Below, piece by piece: positions 28,237 to 36,365 of a stretch of DNA of 64,000 bases. The notes beneath the pieces were generated by a model. That model was not told the origin of the DNA and searched no databases. It saw only the letters and a list, made by a program, of their open reading frames with translations. The DNA lies in the NCBI RefSeq assembly GCF_947493565.1, contig NZ_CANLRG010000003.1, forward strand, positions 62,001 to 126,000, in the 5' to 3' direction. Source of the stretch: an uncultured Lutibacter sp. (lineage in GTDB: Bacteria; Bacteroidota; Bacteroidia; Flavobacteriales; Flavobacteriaceae). The translations under genes and the position numbers were made by a program. The first letter of the stretch is position 1; the number at the start of each line of letters is the position of its first letter.

Positions 28237-29610
28237 TTAAATTTGATTTAAAAAAGTAGCTGTTTTTCCTAATTGAACCATTAGCTCTCCATACGTTATG
28301 TTATATTGACAGAGAGCTTTTATCTTATATAATTTTATTTCAGTTAGCTTTAATGTTGCATCTACAACCTCTAATGAAGTTCCTGTACCTTCTTCAAAAG
28401 CTCTCATTCTCATATACCTTAGTTTTTCAGCTAAGGCTTGGTCTGCTGTTAAACTTTCATATTGTTCAAGTTCTTTTTGTAAGGTATTGTATAATTTTTC
28501 TGTATAGGTTAATAAATTTAATTTTGCTTGTTTATTCAGTTGTTCCACTTGAGCTACTTTAAATTTTGAAGCTTTTATTTGGTGTTCTCTTTTAAAACCA
28601 TCAAAAAGTTCCCATTTTACACCAATACCAGCAAACCACTTGGTATCTACTAAAGGAAGATTGTCTTTCCATAATACATATTTTCCCTTTAGAGCAACTT
28701 TAGGAAAATACTCGCTATTTTCAACTTTTACTCCTACTTTAGCTAGCTTATAATTTTGTTGAATTGTTTTTAGTTGTTTATTTTCAGATAACATATCTTC
28801 TTGAAAATCAGCTAAAGGTTCTAAAATAGTAGGTTGAATGAAGGCACTTGAAACAGTTTTAAAATTTGTGGTACCTATTAAATTTTGAATAGCCGTAAGT
28901 GCCAATGAAACATCTTTTTTTGCAGCCAAAAGTTCTCTTTTAGCATTCGATAAAGCAACTTTAGCATTTAAAGTTTCAACTTCTGGAATAATACCATTCT
29001 CAAAAAACTTTGTTGCTTTTTGGTTATGTAATAAAACGGTTTGATAAACTTCTTCTCTAAGTTTTAAAGCTTCCTCAGCTAATTTTAACTTAAAATAATA
29101 GTTGATTAATTTTACAGTTAACTCCTCTTCTTTAAGATGATGATGGGTTTCTGCCAATTGATATTTTATTTCAGACGCTTTATTTACGGCATTAATTCTC
29201 CCACCAGCAAAAAGAACCATATCTAAATCTGCAGTAGCAAATCCAAGGTATTTTTCTTGTAATGTTACATTCCAATCTCCTAATACTAAAGCAGGATTTG
29301 AAATTTGTAACAATCCACCAATCATATTGCGCTGCGGATTTAGATCAACTTTAATATCTTCATCTAATCTTAAATAGCTACCTGATGCTCCAACTTTAGG
29401 TAGGTATAAAGATTTAGTAGCTTTATGTTCTTCATTTACTGCCTTTAATTCAAAATTAGAGGCAGAAATTTCTCCATTTTCAGAGAGTAATAATGAATGT
29501 GCTTCTTTTAAAGTTAGCTGTTGACTATAACTTATTGAAGTTGCTAAAAACAGCAGATAAACTATACTTTTAGAGGGTTTAAATACTAAATTTAAATACG
29601 TAATTCTCAT
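28237..29610 (-). CDS. TolC family outer-membrane efflux protein
   Basis: 457 residues with a signal peptide ending near SISYSQ, followed by two repeats of the outer-membrane efflux protein domain built from long alpha-helical hairpins (for example AKVALSNAKRELLAAKKDVS and VVDATLKLTEIKLYKIKA). It forms the trimeric exit duct for the permease system. It begins two bases after the TetR stop codon, so translation is probably coupled to the regulator. Confidence 0.93.
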   Translation of the reverse strand: MRITYLNLVFKPSKSIVYLLFLATSISYSQQLTLKEAHSLLLSENGEISASNFELKAVNEEHKATKSLYLPKVGASGSYLRLDEDIKVDLNPQRNMIGGLLQISNPALVLGDWNVTLQEKYLGFATADLDMVLFAGGRINAVNKASEIKYQLAETHHHLKEEELTVKLINYYFKLKLAEEALKLREEVYQTVLLHNQKATKFFENGIIPEVETLNAKVALSNAKRELLAAKKDVSLALTAIQNLIGTTNFKTVSSAFIQPTILEPLADFQEDMLSENKQLKTIQQNYKLAKVGVKVENSEYFPKVALKGKYVLWKDNLPLVDTKWFAGIGVKWELFDGFKREHQIKASKFKVAQVEQLNKQAKLNLLTYTEKLYNTLQKELEQYESLTADQALAEKLRYMRMRAFEEGTGTSLEVVDATLKLTEIKLYKIKALCQYNITYGELMVQLGKTATFLNQI

Positions 29611-29612
29611 TC

Positions 29613-30200
29613 TTAATTTTTTAAAATATTTAAAATGGTACTTGTCAAACTAGTAATATCGTTAGTATTTATTACATTACTTTCAAAAATATTTTTACGC
29701 TTGAAATGAATATAATCTACTGGATAAATTAATATATAAAAGTATAAATTGAACAATGTTATTTTTTCACTTATTTCACCGCTTTTAATGCCAATAGATT
29801 TAATTTTTTGCATCATATTAACTACACTTTGCTGTAAGTCACCTGTTAGCTTAAAATTATCATTATGAAGTAGTTGATAGAAAAAATTTGAAGCGATAGG
29901 CTCATTTAAAAAATAAACTATTCTATTTGCTATGAAAGTTTTTAAAAGGGGTTGAATGCTTGTTGGATTTAAACTCAGTAAAAAGGCTAACTCATTATTT
30001 AAAGCAATAACTTTCTCATAAAATAATTCATTAATAAGTTCTTGTTTTCCTGAATAAGTTCTATACAAATAGCCCCCACTAACATCGGCATTTTTTGCAA
30101 TCATAGCAATAGTTGTTGATTCTATACCAAAATCAACAATCGTTTTCATGGTTGCTTCTTTAATTCTCTTTATTTTATCTTCATCAATTTTTCGTGCCAT
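29613..30200 (-). CDS. TetR/AcrR family repressor of the efflux operon
   Basis: 195 residues: N-terminal TetR helix-turn-helix (IVDFGIESTTIAMIAKNADVSGGYLYRTYSGKQEL begins at about residue 21) and a C-terminal ligand domain of helices with a variable sequence. It is the first gene of the five-gene efflux unit and lies right behind a palindrome, which is the usual pattern for autorepression relieved by the exported compound or an inducer. The ligand is not predictable. Confidence 0.92.
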   Translation of the reverse strand: MARKIDEDKIKRIKEATMKTIVDFGIESTTIAMIAKNADVSGGYLYRTYSGKQELINELFYEKVIALNNELAFLLSLNPTSIQPLLKTFIANRIVYFLNEPIASNFFYQLLHNDNFKLTGDLQQSVVNMMQKIKSIGIKSGEISEKITLFNLYFYILIYPVDYIHFKRKNIFESNVINTNDITSLTSTILNILKN

Positions 30201-30222
30201 AACTTGAACATTTTTTTATTTG

Positions 30223-30245
30223 CAAATATATGAATAAACATTCAT
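30223..30245 (-). promoter_or_regulatory. Promoter and probable TetR operator of the efflux operon
   Basis: On the minus strand a TATATTTG box (30230-30223) fits TAnnTTTG, 22 bases before the TetR ATG. Directly upstream and touching it is the dyad ATGAAT-N4-ATTCAT (30230-30245), followed by another TTCAT copy. A repressor bound here would block polymerase. Confidence 0.6.
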
Positions 30246-30316
30246 TCATTTATTATTTTTCATTATTTTTTTTAATTGAAAATTTGTAACATCTATAAAA
30301 AGCTTAATTTTATAGG

Positions 30317-30889
30317 ATGATAAACAACTATATAGAAAATAAAAAATTCATAGCAATTAATTTTTCTGAAACAGCATTAATAAAGGGAGAATATGATAAT
30401 TGCAGCTTTGTGAATTGCAATTTTTCTAACATCCATTTATCTAATTATGAATTTATTGAGTGTAATTTTGAAGATTGTAACTTTAGCAATTCCATTATTA
30501 AAAATACTTCCTTAAAAGATGTGATATTTAAAAAGTGTAAGCTCGTTGGTTTAAATTTTAGTGAATGTAATCCGTTTTTATTTTGTGTCAACTTTGAAAG
30601 CTGTCAACTTAATTTAGCCTCCTTTTTTAGTTTTGTATTAAAAAATACCAAGTTTATTAATTGTAATTTAATTGAAACTGATTTCACTTCCGCAGATATT
30701 TCAAATTCTACCCTTCAAAATTGCAACTTAAAAAATGCAACTTTTGAGAATACAAATCTAGAAAAAGTTGATTTTAGAACTTCTTACAACTACAATATAA
30801 ATCCAGAAATAAACAATATTAAAAACGCTAAATTTTCATTAAATGAAATTGCTGGCTTATTAATAAAATATCAAATTATAATCAACTAA
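30317..30889 (+). CDS. Pentapeptide repeat protein, Qnr-like in form
   Basis: 190 residues built from A(D/N)LXX-type pentapeptide repeats, visible as series like NCNFSNIHLSNYEFIECNFE and NCNLKNATFENTNLEKVDF, which fold into a right-handed beta helix. The central break CNPFLFCVNFESCQLNLASF and the C-terminal helix resemble the Qnr/McbG group that protects DNA gyrase, and the length (Qnr about 218) is close, but gyrase protection is only an inference. The GH92 gene starts one base after its stop, so they are coupled, with no obvious functional link. Confidence 0.88.
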   Translation: MINNYIENKKFIAINFSETALIKGEYDNCSFVNCNFSNIHLSNYEFIECNFEDCNFSNSIIKNTSLKDVIFKKCKLVGLNFSECNPFLFCVNFESCQLNLASFFSFVLKNTKFINCNLIETDFTSADISNSTLQNCNLKNATFENTNLEKVDFRTSYNYNINPEINNIKNAKFSLNEIAGLLIKYQIIIN

Positions 30890-30890
30890 T

Positions 30891-33215
30891 ATGAAATATA
30901 CTGCAATCATAATCATCTTCACTATGATAGCAAGTTCTTGCTCTCAAAAAAAAGAAAACAATATGGATACTACTAAAAATTCTCATAAAATAAATTTGTT
31001 ACCATATGTAAACCCATTAATTGGTACCAAAAATATGGGGCATACTTACCCTGGTGCTACTACTCCATTTGGAATGGTGCAATTAAGTCCAGAAACTAAC
31101 CAACAACCAATGTTTATCGATGGAAAATACAATCCAGAAACTTATAAATATTGTGCGGGTTATCAATATAAAGATTCCACTATTTTTGGCTTTAGTCATA
31201 CTCATTTTAGCGGTACTGGTCATTCTGATTTAGGTGACTTTTTAGTAATGCCCACAACAGGTCAACTTAATTTAGAACCAGGTAAAGCTGAAATACCTCA
31301 AAGTGGATATCATTCTCAATTTTCTCACAAAAATGAATCCGCTGAACCTGGTTATTATAGCGTACAATTAGATGATTACAATATTAAAGCTGAATTAACC
31401 GCATCGGATAGAGTTGGATTTCATAAATATACATTTCTAAAATCTAAAAATTCTCATATAATCTTAGATTTAATTTCAAATATTTATAATTATGATGATA
31501 AAAATGTTTGGACATTTATTCGTGTTGAAAATGATTCTCTTGTAACTGGTTACAGACAAACCAACGGCTGGGCACGCACAAAAAAAGTATTTTTTGCTAT
31601 GCAGTTTTCAAAGCCTTTTAAAAGTTATGGTCACAAAAAATATGATAAAGTTCAATACAATGGGTTTTATAGAAGATTTAATGAAACTGAAAATTTTCCT
31701 GAAATGGCGGGAAAGAATATAAGAGCTTATTTTAATTTTGATACAGAAGAAAATGAAGTAGTAAAAATTAAATTCGCACTTTCAAACACAAGTACTTCAG
31801 GCGCTTTAAAAAATTTAAATGCTGAAATACCTCATTGGAATTTTGAAAAAACTAAACAAGAAACGCAACAAAAATGGAATAATGAACTCAATAAAATTGT
31901 TGTAGACACTGAAACAAAAGCCCAAAAAGAAACATTTTACACTGCATTATACCATACCATGTTAGGTCCAATTATTTATGAAGATATAGATGGTGCATAC
32001 AGAGGTTTAGATCAAAACATTCACCAATCTGAAGGGTTTACCAACTATACAGTATTCTCACTTTGGGATACTTATAGAGCTTTACATCCACTTTTTAACA
32101 TTATTCAGCCAACAAGAAATAACGATATGGTAAAATCTATGTTAGCGCATCATGACCAAAGTGTTCATCATATGTTGCCTGTTTGGAGTCATTATGCAAA
32201 CGAAAACTGGTGCATGGTTGGTTATCATTCTGTAACTGTAATTGCTGACGCAATAGTAAAAGGAACCACAGATGTAGATTTAAATAAAGCTTTAAAAGCT
32301 GCTGAAAATACAGCCACCTTAACCTATTTTGATGGTATAGGTGATTATATGAATTTAGGTTACGTACCTGAAGATAAAAGTTCTTCTTCCGTTTCAAAAA
32401 CATTAGAATATGCTTTTGATGATTGGTGTATTGCTCAAATTGCAAAAAAAGCTAAAAATGAAACTGTTTATAACACCTATTTAAATCGTTCTAAAAATTA
32501 TAAAAACGTTTATGATCATAAAATTGGATATATGCGTCCAAAATTAACAGATGGAACTTGGCGAAAAGAATTTAATCCTATTGACACTCACGGACAAGGT
32601 TTTATAGAAGGAAATGCTCTAAATTATGGCTTGTACGTTCCACATGAGATAGATCAAATGATTGAATTAATGGGTGGAAAAGATAAATTCTCAGCACATT
32701 TAGATTATATCTTTACTACTGAAATTGACGATAAATATATTGAGAAAAATGAAGACATTACCCGTGATGGAATCATTGGAAATTATGTCCATGGAAATGA
32801 ACCAGGTCACCACATTCCATACTTATATAATTGGACAAATCATCCTCATAAAACTCAAGAAAGAGTTAGAATGATTATGGATACTATGTATAGTAATGGT
32901 GAAGATGGCTTATGTGGTAACGATGATGCTGGTCAAATGAGTGCCTGGTATGTGTTTAGTGCTTTAGGCTTTTACCCTGTTACTCCAGCTTCAAATGAAT
33001 ATGCTATAGGAAGTCCTTTAGTAAAAGAAGCAACAATTCACTTAGAAAACGGAAAAACCATTACTATAAACACTATGAACCAAAGTAAAAAAAATGTGTA
33101 TGTTGAAAAAGTTGAAGTAAATGGAAAACTTATTAATTCTTACTTATTAAAATATAACGATATTAAAAACGGGGGTACTATTACTTTTTACCTAAAAAGT
33201 TTACCTAACAAATAG
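30891..33215 (+). CDS. GH92 family glycoside hydrolase, lipoprotein
   Basis: 774 residues. The N terminus is a lipoprotein signal (MKYTAIIIIFTMIASSCSQ, lipobox cysteine 17). GH92 hallmarks are plentiful: YVNPLIGTKNMGHTYPGATT, GFSHTHFSGTGHSDLGDF, SLWDTYRALHPL, GNEPGHHIPYLYNW and GQMSAWYVFSALGFYPV. The family contains Ca2+-dependent exo-alpha-mannosidases acting by inversion. It is likely exported and membrane-anchored. No SusC/SusD pair or other glycosidase lies beside it, so it is not in a visible polysaccharide-utilisation locus; a role in mannosyl-glycan or glycoprotein turnover is the safest guess. Confidence 0.95.
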   Translation: MKYTAIIIIFTMIASSCSQKKENNMDTTKNSHKINLLPYVNPLIGTKNMGHTYPGATTPFGMVQLSPETNQQPMFIDGKYNPETYKYCAGYQYKDSTIFGFSHTHFSGTGHSDLGDFLVMPTTGQLNLEPGKAEIPQSGYHSQFSHKNESAEPGYYSVQLDDYNIKAELTASDRVGFHKYTFLKSKNSHIILDLISNIYNYDDKNVWTFIRVENDSLVTGYRQTNGWARTKKVFFAMQFSKPFKSYGHKKYDKVQYNGFYRRFNETENFPEMAGKNIRAYFNFDTEENEVVKIKFALSNTSTSGALKNLNAEIPHWNFEKTKQETQQKWNNELNKIVVDTETKAQKETFYTALYHTMLGPIIYEDIDGAYRGLDQNIHQSEGFTNYTVFSLWDTYRALHPLFNIIQPTRNNDMVKSMLAHHDQSVHHMLPVWSHYANENWCMVGYHSVTVIADAIVKGTTDVDLNKALKAAENTATLTYFDGIGDYMNLGYVPEDKSSSSVSKTLEYAFDDWCIAQIAKKAKNETVYNTYLNRSKNYKNVYDHKIGYMRPKLTDGTWRKEFNPIDTHGQGFIEGNALNYGLYVPHEIDQMIELMGGKDKFSAHLDYIFTTEIDDKYIEKNEDITRDGIIGNYVHGNEPGHHIPYLYNWTNHPHKTQERVRMIMDTMYSNGEDGLCGNDDAGQMSAWYVFSALGFYPVTPASNEYAIGSPLVKEATIHLENGKTITINTMNQSKKNVYVEKVEVNGKLINSYLLKYNDIKNGGTITFYLKSLPNK

Positions 33216-33251
33216 TATTATTATTACTGGTTTCAAATAAAAAAGAATTAA

Positions 33252-33680
33252 ATGAGCAACCTAAAATTAAAAACAAACCCTAAAGTAGAAGTTGTTTTTG
33301 CAAATTATCCCAGCTTTGTTAGAGATAAAATGCAACACTTACGTAAATTAATTATAGAAACCGCCGAAGAAACAGAAGAAATAACAGTTTTAGAAGAAAC
33401 TTTAAAATGGGGAGAACCCAGTTATATTACTAAAAATGGCAGTACATTACGAATAGATTGGAAAGAAAAATCGCCAAACCAATATGCTATGTATTTTCAA
33501 TGTACAAGCAGATTGGTTGACACTTTTAGGTTGATTTTTGACCATAAATTTCAATATGAAGGAAAAAGAGCAATTGTTTTTCAATTAAATCAAAAAATCC
33601 CAGAAGTAGAATTAAAAGAATGTATTAAAGCTGCTTTAATTTATCACAAAGTAAAAAGTTTAATTACTTTAGGAATTTAA
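33252..33680 (+). CDS. DUF1801 domain-containing protein
   Basis: 142 residues, soluble, with the DUF1801 (YdhG-like) features: a start VEVVFANYPSFVRDKMQHLRKLI, then ETLKWGEPSYITKNGSTLRIDWK and MYFQCTSRLVDTF. Family members have an iron-chaperone-like (frataxin-like) fold, but the function of this branch is unknown. It is convergent with the MBL-fold gene across a short hairpin. Confidence 0.85.
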   Translation: MSNLKLKTNPKVEVVFANYPSFVRDKMQHLRKLIIETAEETEEITVLEETLKWGEPSYITKNGSTLRIDWKEKSPNQYAMYFQCTSRLVDTFRLIFDHKFQYEGKRAIVFQLNQKIPEVELKECIKAALIYHKVKSLITLGI

Positions 33681-33690
33681 CAAGAATAAC

Positions 33691-33715
33691 TACTTAACTT
33701 AGTTAAAGTTAAGTA
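33691..33715. terminator. AT-rich hairpin between convergent DUF1801 and MBL genes
   Basis: TACTTAACTT / AAGTTAAGTA, a perfect 10-bp stem with a 5-base loop, overlapping the stop of the MBL gene. There is no T run of note, so it is a weak terminator candidate at best. Confidence 0.4.
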
Positions 33716-34473
33716 ATTTCTAAAACCAACTCATCATACGCTAAAAATACATTTTTTGGAAGTTTTTGTTCTACTTCAGTATGAAACCCTAAATGTTGGC
33801 TTATATGTGTTAAATAAGTTTTTTGGGGGTTTAATTCTTCAATAAGTTTTAAAGCTTCTTCTAAATTTAAATGAGAATGATGTGGTTTATAACGTATGGC
33901 ATTAATTATAAGAACCTCTAAGTTTTTTAATTTTTCTTTTTCTTCAATATCAATAGTTTTAACATCGGTTAAATAAGCTACCTTATCAAATCTATATCCT
34001 AGTATTTTTAGTTTGCCATGATTGACTTCTATTGGAACCACTTTTAAATCATTTAAATCAAAAGGATGTTTATCAATTACAAACTGTTCAACACTTGGAG
34101 CTCCAGGATATTTATCTTTTTCTTCAAATATATAATCAAACCTTCTCTTTAAGTTTTCTAATACTCTTTTTTGAGCATATATTGGAACGCTTCCTAGTTG
34201 AAAACTGTAAGGACGTAAATCATCCAAGCCAGCTGTGTGATCTGAATGTTCATGGGTAAATAAAACTCCGTCAATCTTATTTACTTTTGCTCTTAACATT
34301 TGATACCTAAAATCAGGACCACAATCTACAACATAAGTATTAGAATTCCATTCAATCAAAATTGAAACGCGCAATCGTTTGTCTCTTTTATCTGAAGAAA
34401 AACAAACGGGGTGATTAGAATTTATGACAGGAATTCCTTGAGAAGTTCCGGTACCTAAAAATGTTATTTTCAA
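33709..34473 (-). CDS. MBL-fold metallo-hydrolase (PhnP-like)
   Basis: About 254 residues from the TTG at 34473, which gives MKITFLGTGTSQGIPVI, the normal start of this family; ATGs at 34500 or 34512 would add 9 or 13 residues without homology. Metal ligands: THEHSDHTAGLDDL, then a later HSHLN and a final THISQHLG. It is a beta-lactamase-fold hydrolase close to PhnP and RNase Z relatives, in Bacteroidota usually annotated only as MBL fold hydrolase. The natural substrate, perhaps a cyclic phosphodiester, is unknown. Confidence 0.9.
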   Translation of the reverse strand: MKITFLGTGTSQGIPVINSNHPVCFSSDKRDKRLRVSILIEWNSNTYVVDCGPDFRYQMLRAKVNKIDGVLFTHEHSDHTAGLDDLRPYSFQLGSVPIYAQKRVLENLKRRFDYIFEEKDKYPGAPSVEQFVIDKHPFDLNDLKVVPIEVNHGKLKILGYRFDKVAYLTDVKTIDIEEKEKLKNLEVLIINAIRYKPHHSHLNLEEALKLIEELNPQKTYLTHISQHLGFHTEVEQKLPKNVFLAYDELVLEIT

Positions 34474-34653
34474 ACTATCAAATTTTATGTAAAAATACAT
34501 GGAATCTAACATAAATCAATTCCAACGCTTCTATAAATTTAAATATTTCCAATTCAATTTTTAATTTAAAAAATATGATTTTACAATTATTTTGGTAATA
34601 ATTATTACACAATTAACAATATATTAATGAATAATTACATATTGAGAAAAAAT

Positions 34654-34667
34654 GTGATTTTTATCAA
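34654..34667. promoter_or_regulatory. FNR/CRP-like dyad upstream of pnt
   Basis: GTGATTTTTATCAA contains TGAT-N4-ATCA, the core of the FNR/Crp family consensus TTGAT-N4-ATCAA with one base changed. Its centre lies about 36-43 bases before the candidate -7 box TACCTTCG at 34696-34703, close to usual activator distance. Confidence 0.42.
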
Positions 34668-34695
34668 TATTTATAGGCAAATAATTATATATATT

Positions 34696-34703
34696 TACCT
34701 TCG
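34696..34703 (+). promoter_or_regulatory. Candidate -7 box of the pnt operon
   Basis: TACCTTCG matches TAnnTTTG in all but one fixed position and stands 23 bases before the small membrane ORF. No TTG is found at -33, which would suit an activator-dependent promoter. Confidence 0.4.
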
Positions 34704-34726
34704 ACAAGTATTAATACATTGTTAAA

Positions 34727-34945
34727 ATGAATGTTAATAAAGAATCCCTGTTTTTAATTAGTAACTCCACTAACTTTATTTATCTTATTGTTTTGGGTGT
34801 ATTTTTATTAAACGAGATTCATTATTTTAAAACTAGTTTATACACTAGTTTTCTTTTTTTTACACCTCCGTTAATTTTCTTCCAAATTCAAAATTTAAAA
34901 TATCAATATATAAATTTCACAAGTAATAAAACCGTACAAATATGA
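34727..34945 (+). CDS. Possible small membrane protein coupled to pntAa
   Basis: 72 residues with two hydrophobic stretches (about 17-28 and 38-53). The ATG lies 23 bases after a near-consensus promoter box. The stop codon overlaps the pntAa start as ATGA, a typical translational coupling. I do not recognise the sequence, and the composition is AT-driven, so a chance frame is possible. If real, it is the first gene of the transhydrogenase operon. Confidence 0.4.
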   Translation: MNVNKESLFLISNSTNFIYLIVLGVFLLNEIHYFKTSLYTSFLFFTPPLIFFQIQNLKYQYINFTSNKTVQI

Positions 34946-36054
34946 AAATAGGCATATTAAAAGAAACACAATTAGGTGAAAAACGCGTTTCTATTTCGCC
35001 AAATATCGCCAAGCAACTCATTGAACTTGGGTTTGATGTTTTGGTTGAAGAAGATGCTGGTTCAACCTCCTCTTTTAAAGACTCTGACTATACCAACATA
35101 GGTGCAATAGTAGAAAAAAGAGGTGTTGTTTTTAAAGAAGCAAATATTCTTATAAAAATAAATCCTTTTGATGAAGAAGATTTAAAACTAATAGATAAAG
35201 GACAAATATTAATGAGTCAGTTATTCCATAAATCTCATCCAGAACTCATAAAAGCAATTGCTAATAAAGGTGCTACTGCTTTTTCTATGGATGCTATGCC
35301 TCGTATTTCAAGAGCACAGGATATGGATGTTTTAAGCTCGCAAAATAACTTAGCAGGTTACAAGGCGGTAATTTTAGGAGCCTATGAAATGACCAAAATT
35401 TTTCCTTTAATGATGACCGCAGCTGGAACCATTACTCCTTCAAGAGTGTTAATATATGGTGTAGGAGTAGCTGGTTTACAAGCAATTGCAACTGCAAAAC
35501 GTTTAGGTGCTGTTGTTGAAGCAACTGATATTAGATTAGAAACCAAAGAACAAACAGAATCTTTAGGTGCTAAATTTATAACAGTTGATAATACTGGTGA
35601 AGAATCTGAAGGCGGTTATGCTAAAGCAGCTTCTGAAGAATATGCTCGCAAACAAAAAGAAGCAGTTGATAAATCATTATTCCAAGCAGATCTTGTTATT
35701 ACAACTGCCATGGTTCCTGGAAGAAAATCTCCTATTTTAATTACTGAAGAACAAGTGAAACATATGAAAAATGGAGCAGTTTTAATAGACTTAGCAGCAG
35801 CACAAGGAGGAAATTGTGAATTAAGTGAAATGGGCAAAACAGTAGTTAAACATGGTGTAAAAATTATTGGAACCACTATTTCTCCTGAAAGTGTATCTAC
35901 CAATGCAAGTGATTTATATGCCAAAAATATGCTGAATTTTATAAAACACTTAACAGATAAAACTGAATTTAAGTGGGATTTAGAAGAAGAAATTACAGAT
36001 GAAACCTTAATAGTTAAAGACGGAAAAATTAGAAAAAACGGAAAAACTGAATAA
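34942..36054 (+). CDS. pntAa: NAD(P) transhydrogenase subunit alpha, part 1 (dI)
   Basis: 370 residues corresponding to domain I, the NAD(H)-binding component that faces the cytosol. Recognised by the AlaDH/PNT N terminus (GILKETQLGEKRVSISP), SQLFHKSHPELI, the Rossmann motif GVGVAGLQAIATAKRLGA, and KMPGR-like AMVPGRKSPILITEEQV. The enzyme couples proton flow to hydride transfer from NADH to NADP+. This three-piece form (dI, dIIa, dIIb+dIII) is usual in this phylum. The next gene follows after 2 bases. Confidence 0.95.
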   Translation: MKIGILKETQLGEKRVSISPNIAKQLIELGFDVLVEEDAGSTSSFKDSDYTNIGAIVEKRGVVFKEANILIKINPFDEEDLKLIDKGQILMSQLFHKSHPELIKAIANKGATAFSMDAMPRISRAQDMDVLSSQNNLAGYKAVILGAYEMTKIFPLMMTAAGTITPSRVLIYGVGVAGLQAIATAKRLGAVVEATDIRLETKEQTESLGAKFITVDNTGEESEGGYAKAASEEYARKQKEAVDKSLFQADLVITTAMVPGRKSPILITEEQVKHMKNGAVLIDLAAAQGGNCELSEMGKTVVKHGVKIIGTTISPESVSTNASDLYAKNMLNFIKHLTDKTEFKWDLEEEITDETLIVKDGKIRKNGKTE

Positions 36055-36056
36055 AT

Positions 36057-36365
36057 ATGACAGAATTTATAGATTTTATAAGCAATAACCTCCAAATGAT
36101 ATATATCGTAATTCTTATGATATTTGTTGGAGTTGAAGTAATTGGTCACGTACCTGCGGTTTTACACACACCCTTAATGTCAGGTGCTAACGCAATACAC
36201 GGTGTTGTAATTATTGGAGCTATTTTAGTAATGCTAGGAGCTGAACCAGATAATATTTTAGCATTATCATTAGGTTTTGTTGCTGTTTTATTAGGTACAC
36301 TAAACGTGGTTGGCGGATTTGTAGTTACCGATCGCATGTTAGAAATGTTTAAAAAGAAAAAATAA
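36057..36365 (+). CDS. pntAb: NAD(P) transhydrogenase subunit alpha, part 2 (dIIa)
   Basis: 102 residues with three to four membrane helices. The conserved block GVEVIGHVPAVLHTPLMSGANAIHG matches the membrane part of the alpha subunit, and NVVGGFVVTDRMLEMF follows. It forms part of the proton channel. It ends one base into the pntB start (ATAATG), so translation is coupled. Confidence 0.95.
   Translation: MTEFIDFISNNLQMIYIVILMIFVGVEVIGHVPAVLHTPLMSGANAIHGVVIIGAILVMLGAEPDNILALSLGFVAVLLGTLNVVGGFVVTDRMLEMFKKKK

Larger units (their letters stand above)
34474..34726. other. AT-rich intergenic region before the transhydrogenase operon
   Basis: No gene is recognisable up to the small open frame at 34727. 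It holds a 14-base palindrome (34595-34608), an FNR-like dyad (34654-34667) and a near-consensus TACCTTCG -7 box (34696-34703). Confidence 0.5.

Noticed and set aside
27892-28251. 119-codon frame opposite the HlyD-type gene
   Set aside because: It is antisense to the Ala/Glu/Lys-rich coiled coil and its composition is explained by that.
32137-32445. 102-codon frame on the minus strand inside the GH92 gene
   Set aside because: It is a mirror of the GH92 coding sequence with Gln/Leu-rich composition; no start context and no family.
34595-34608. Perfect 14-base palindrome GTAATAATTATTAC
   Set aside because: All but two bases are A/T in an AT-rich gap; such dyads are expected by chance, so no operator is called.
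35616-36149. 177-codon frame on the minus strand across pntAa and pntAb
   Set aside because: It is antisense to two clear transhydrogenase genes, has Ser/Ile/Phe-rich composition typical of antisense frames in AT-rich genes, and resembles no family.
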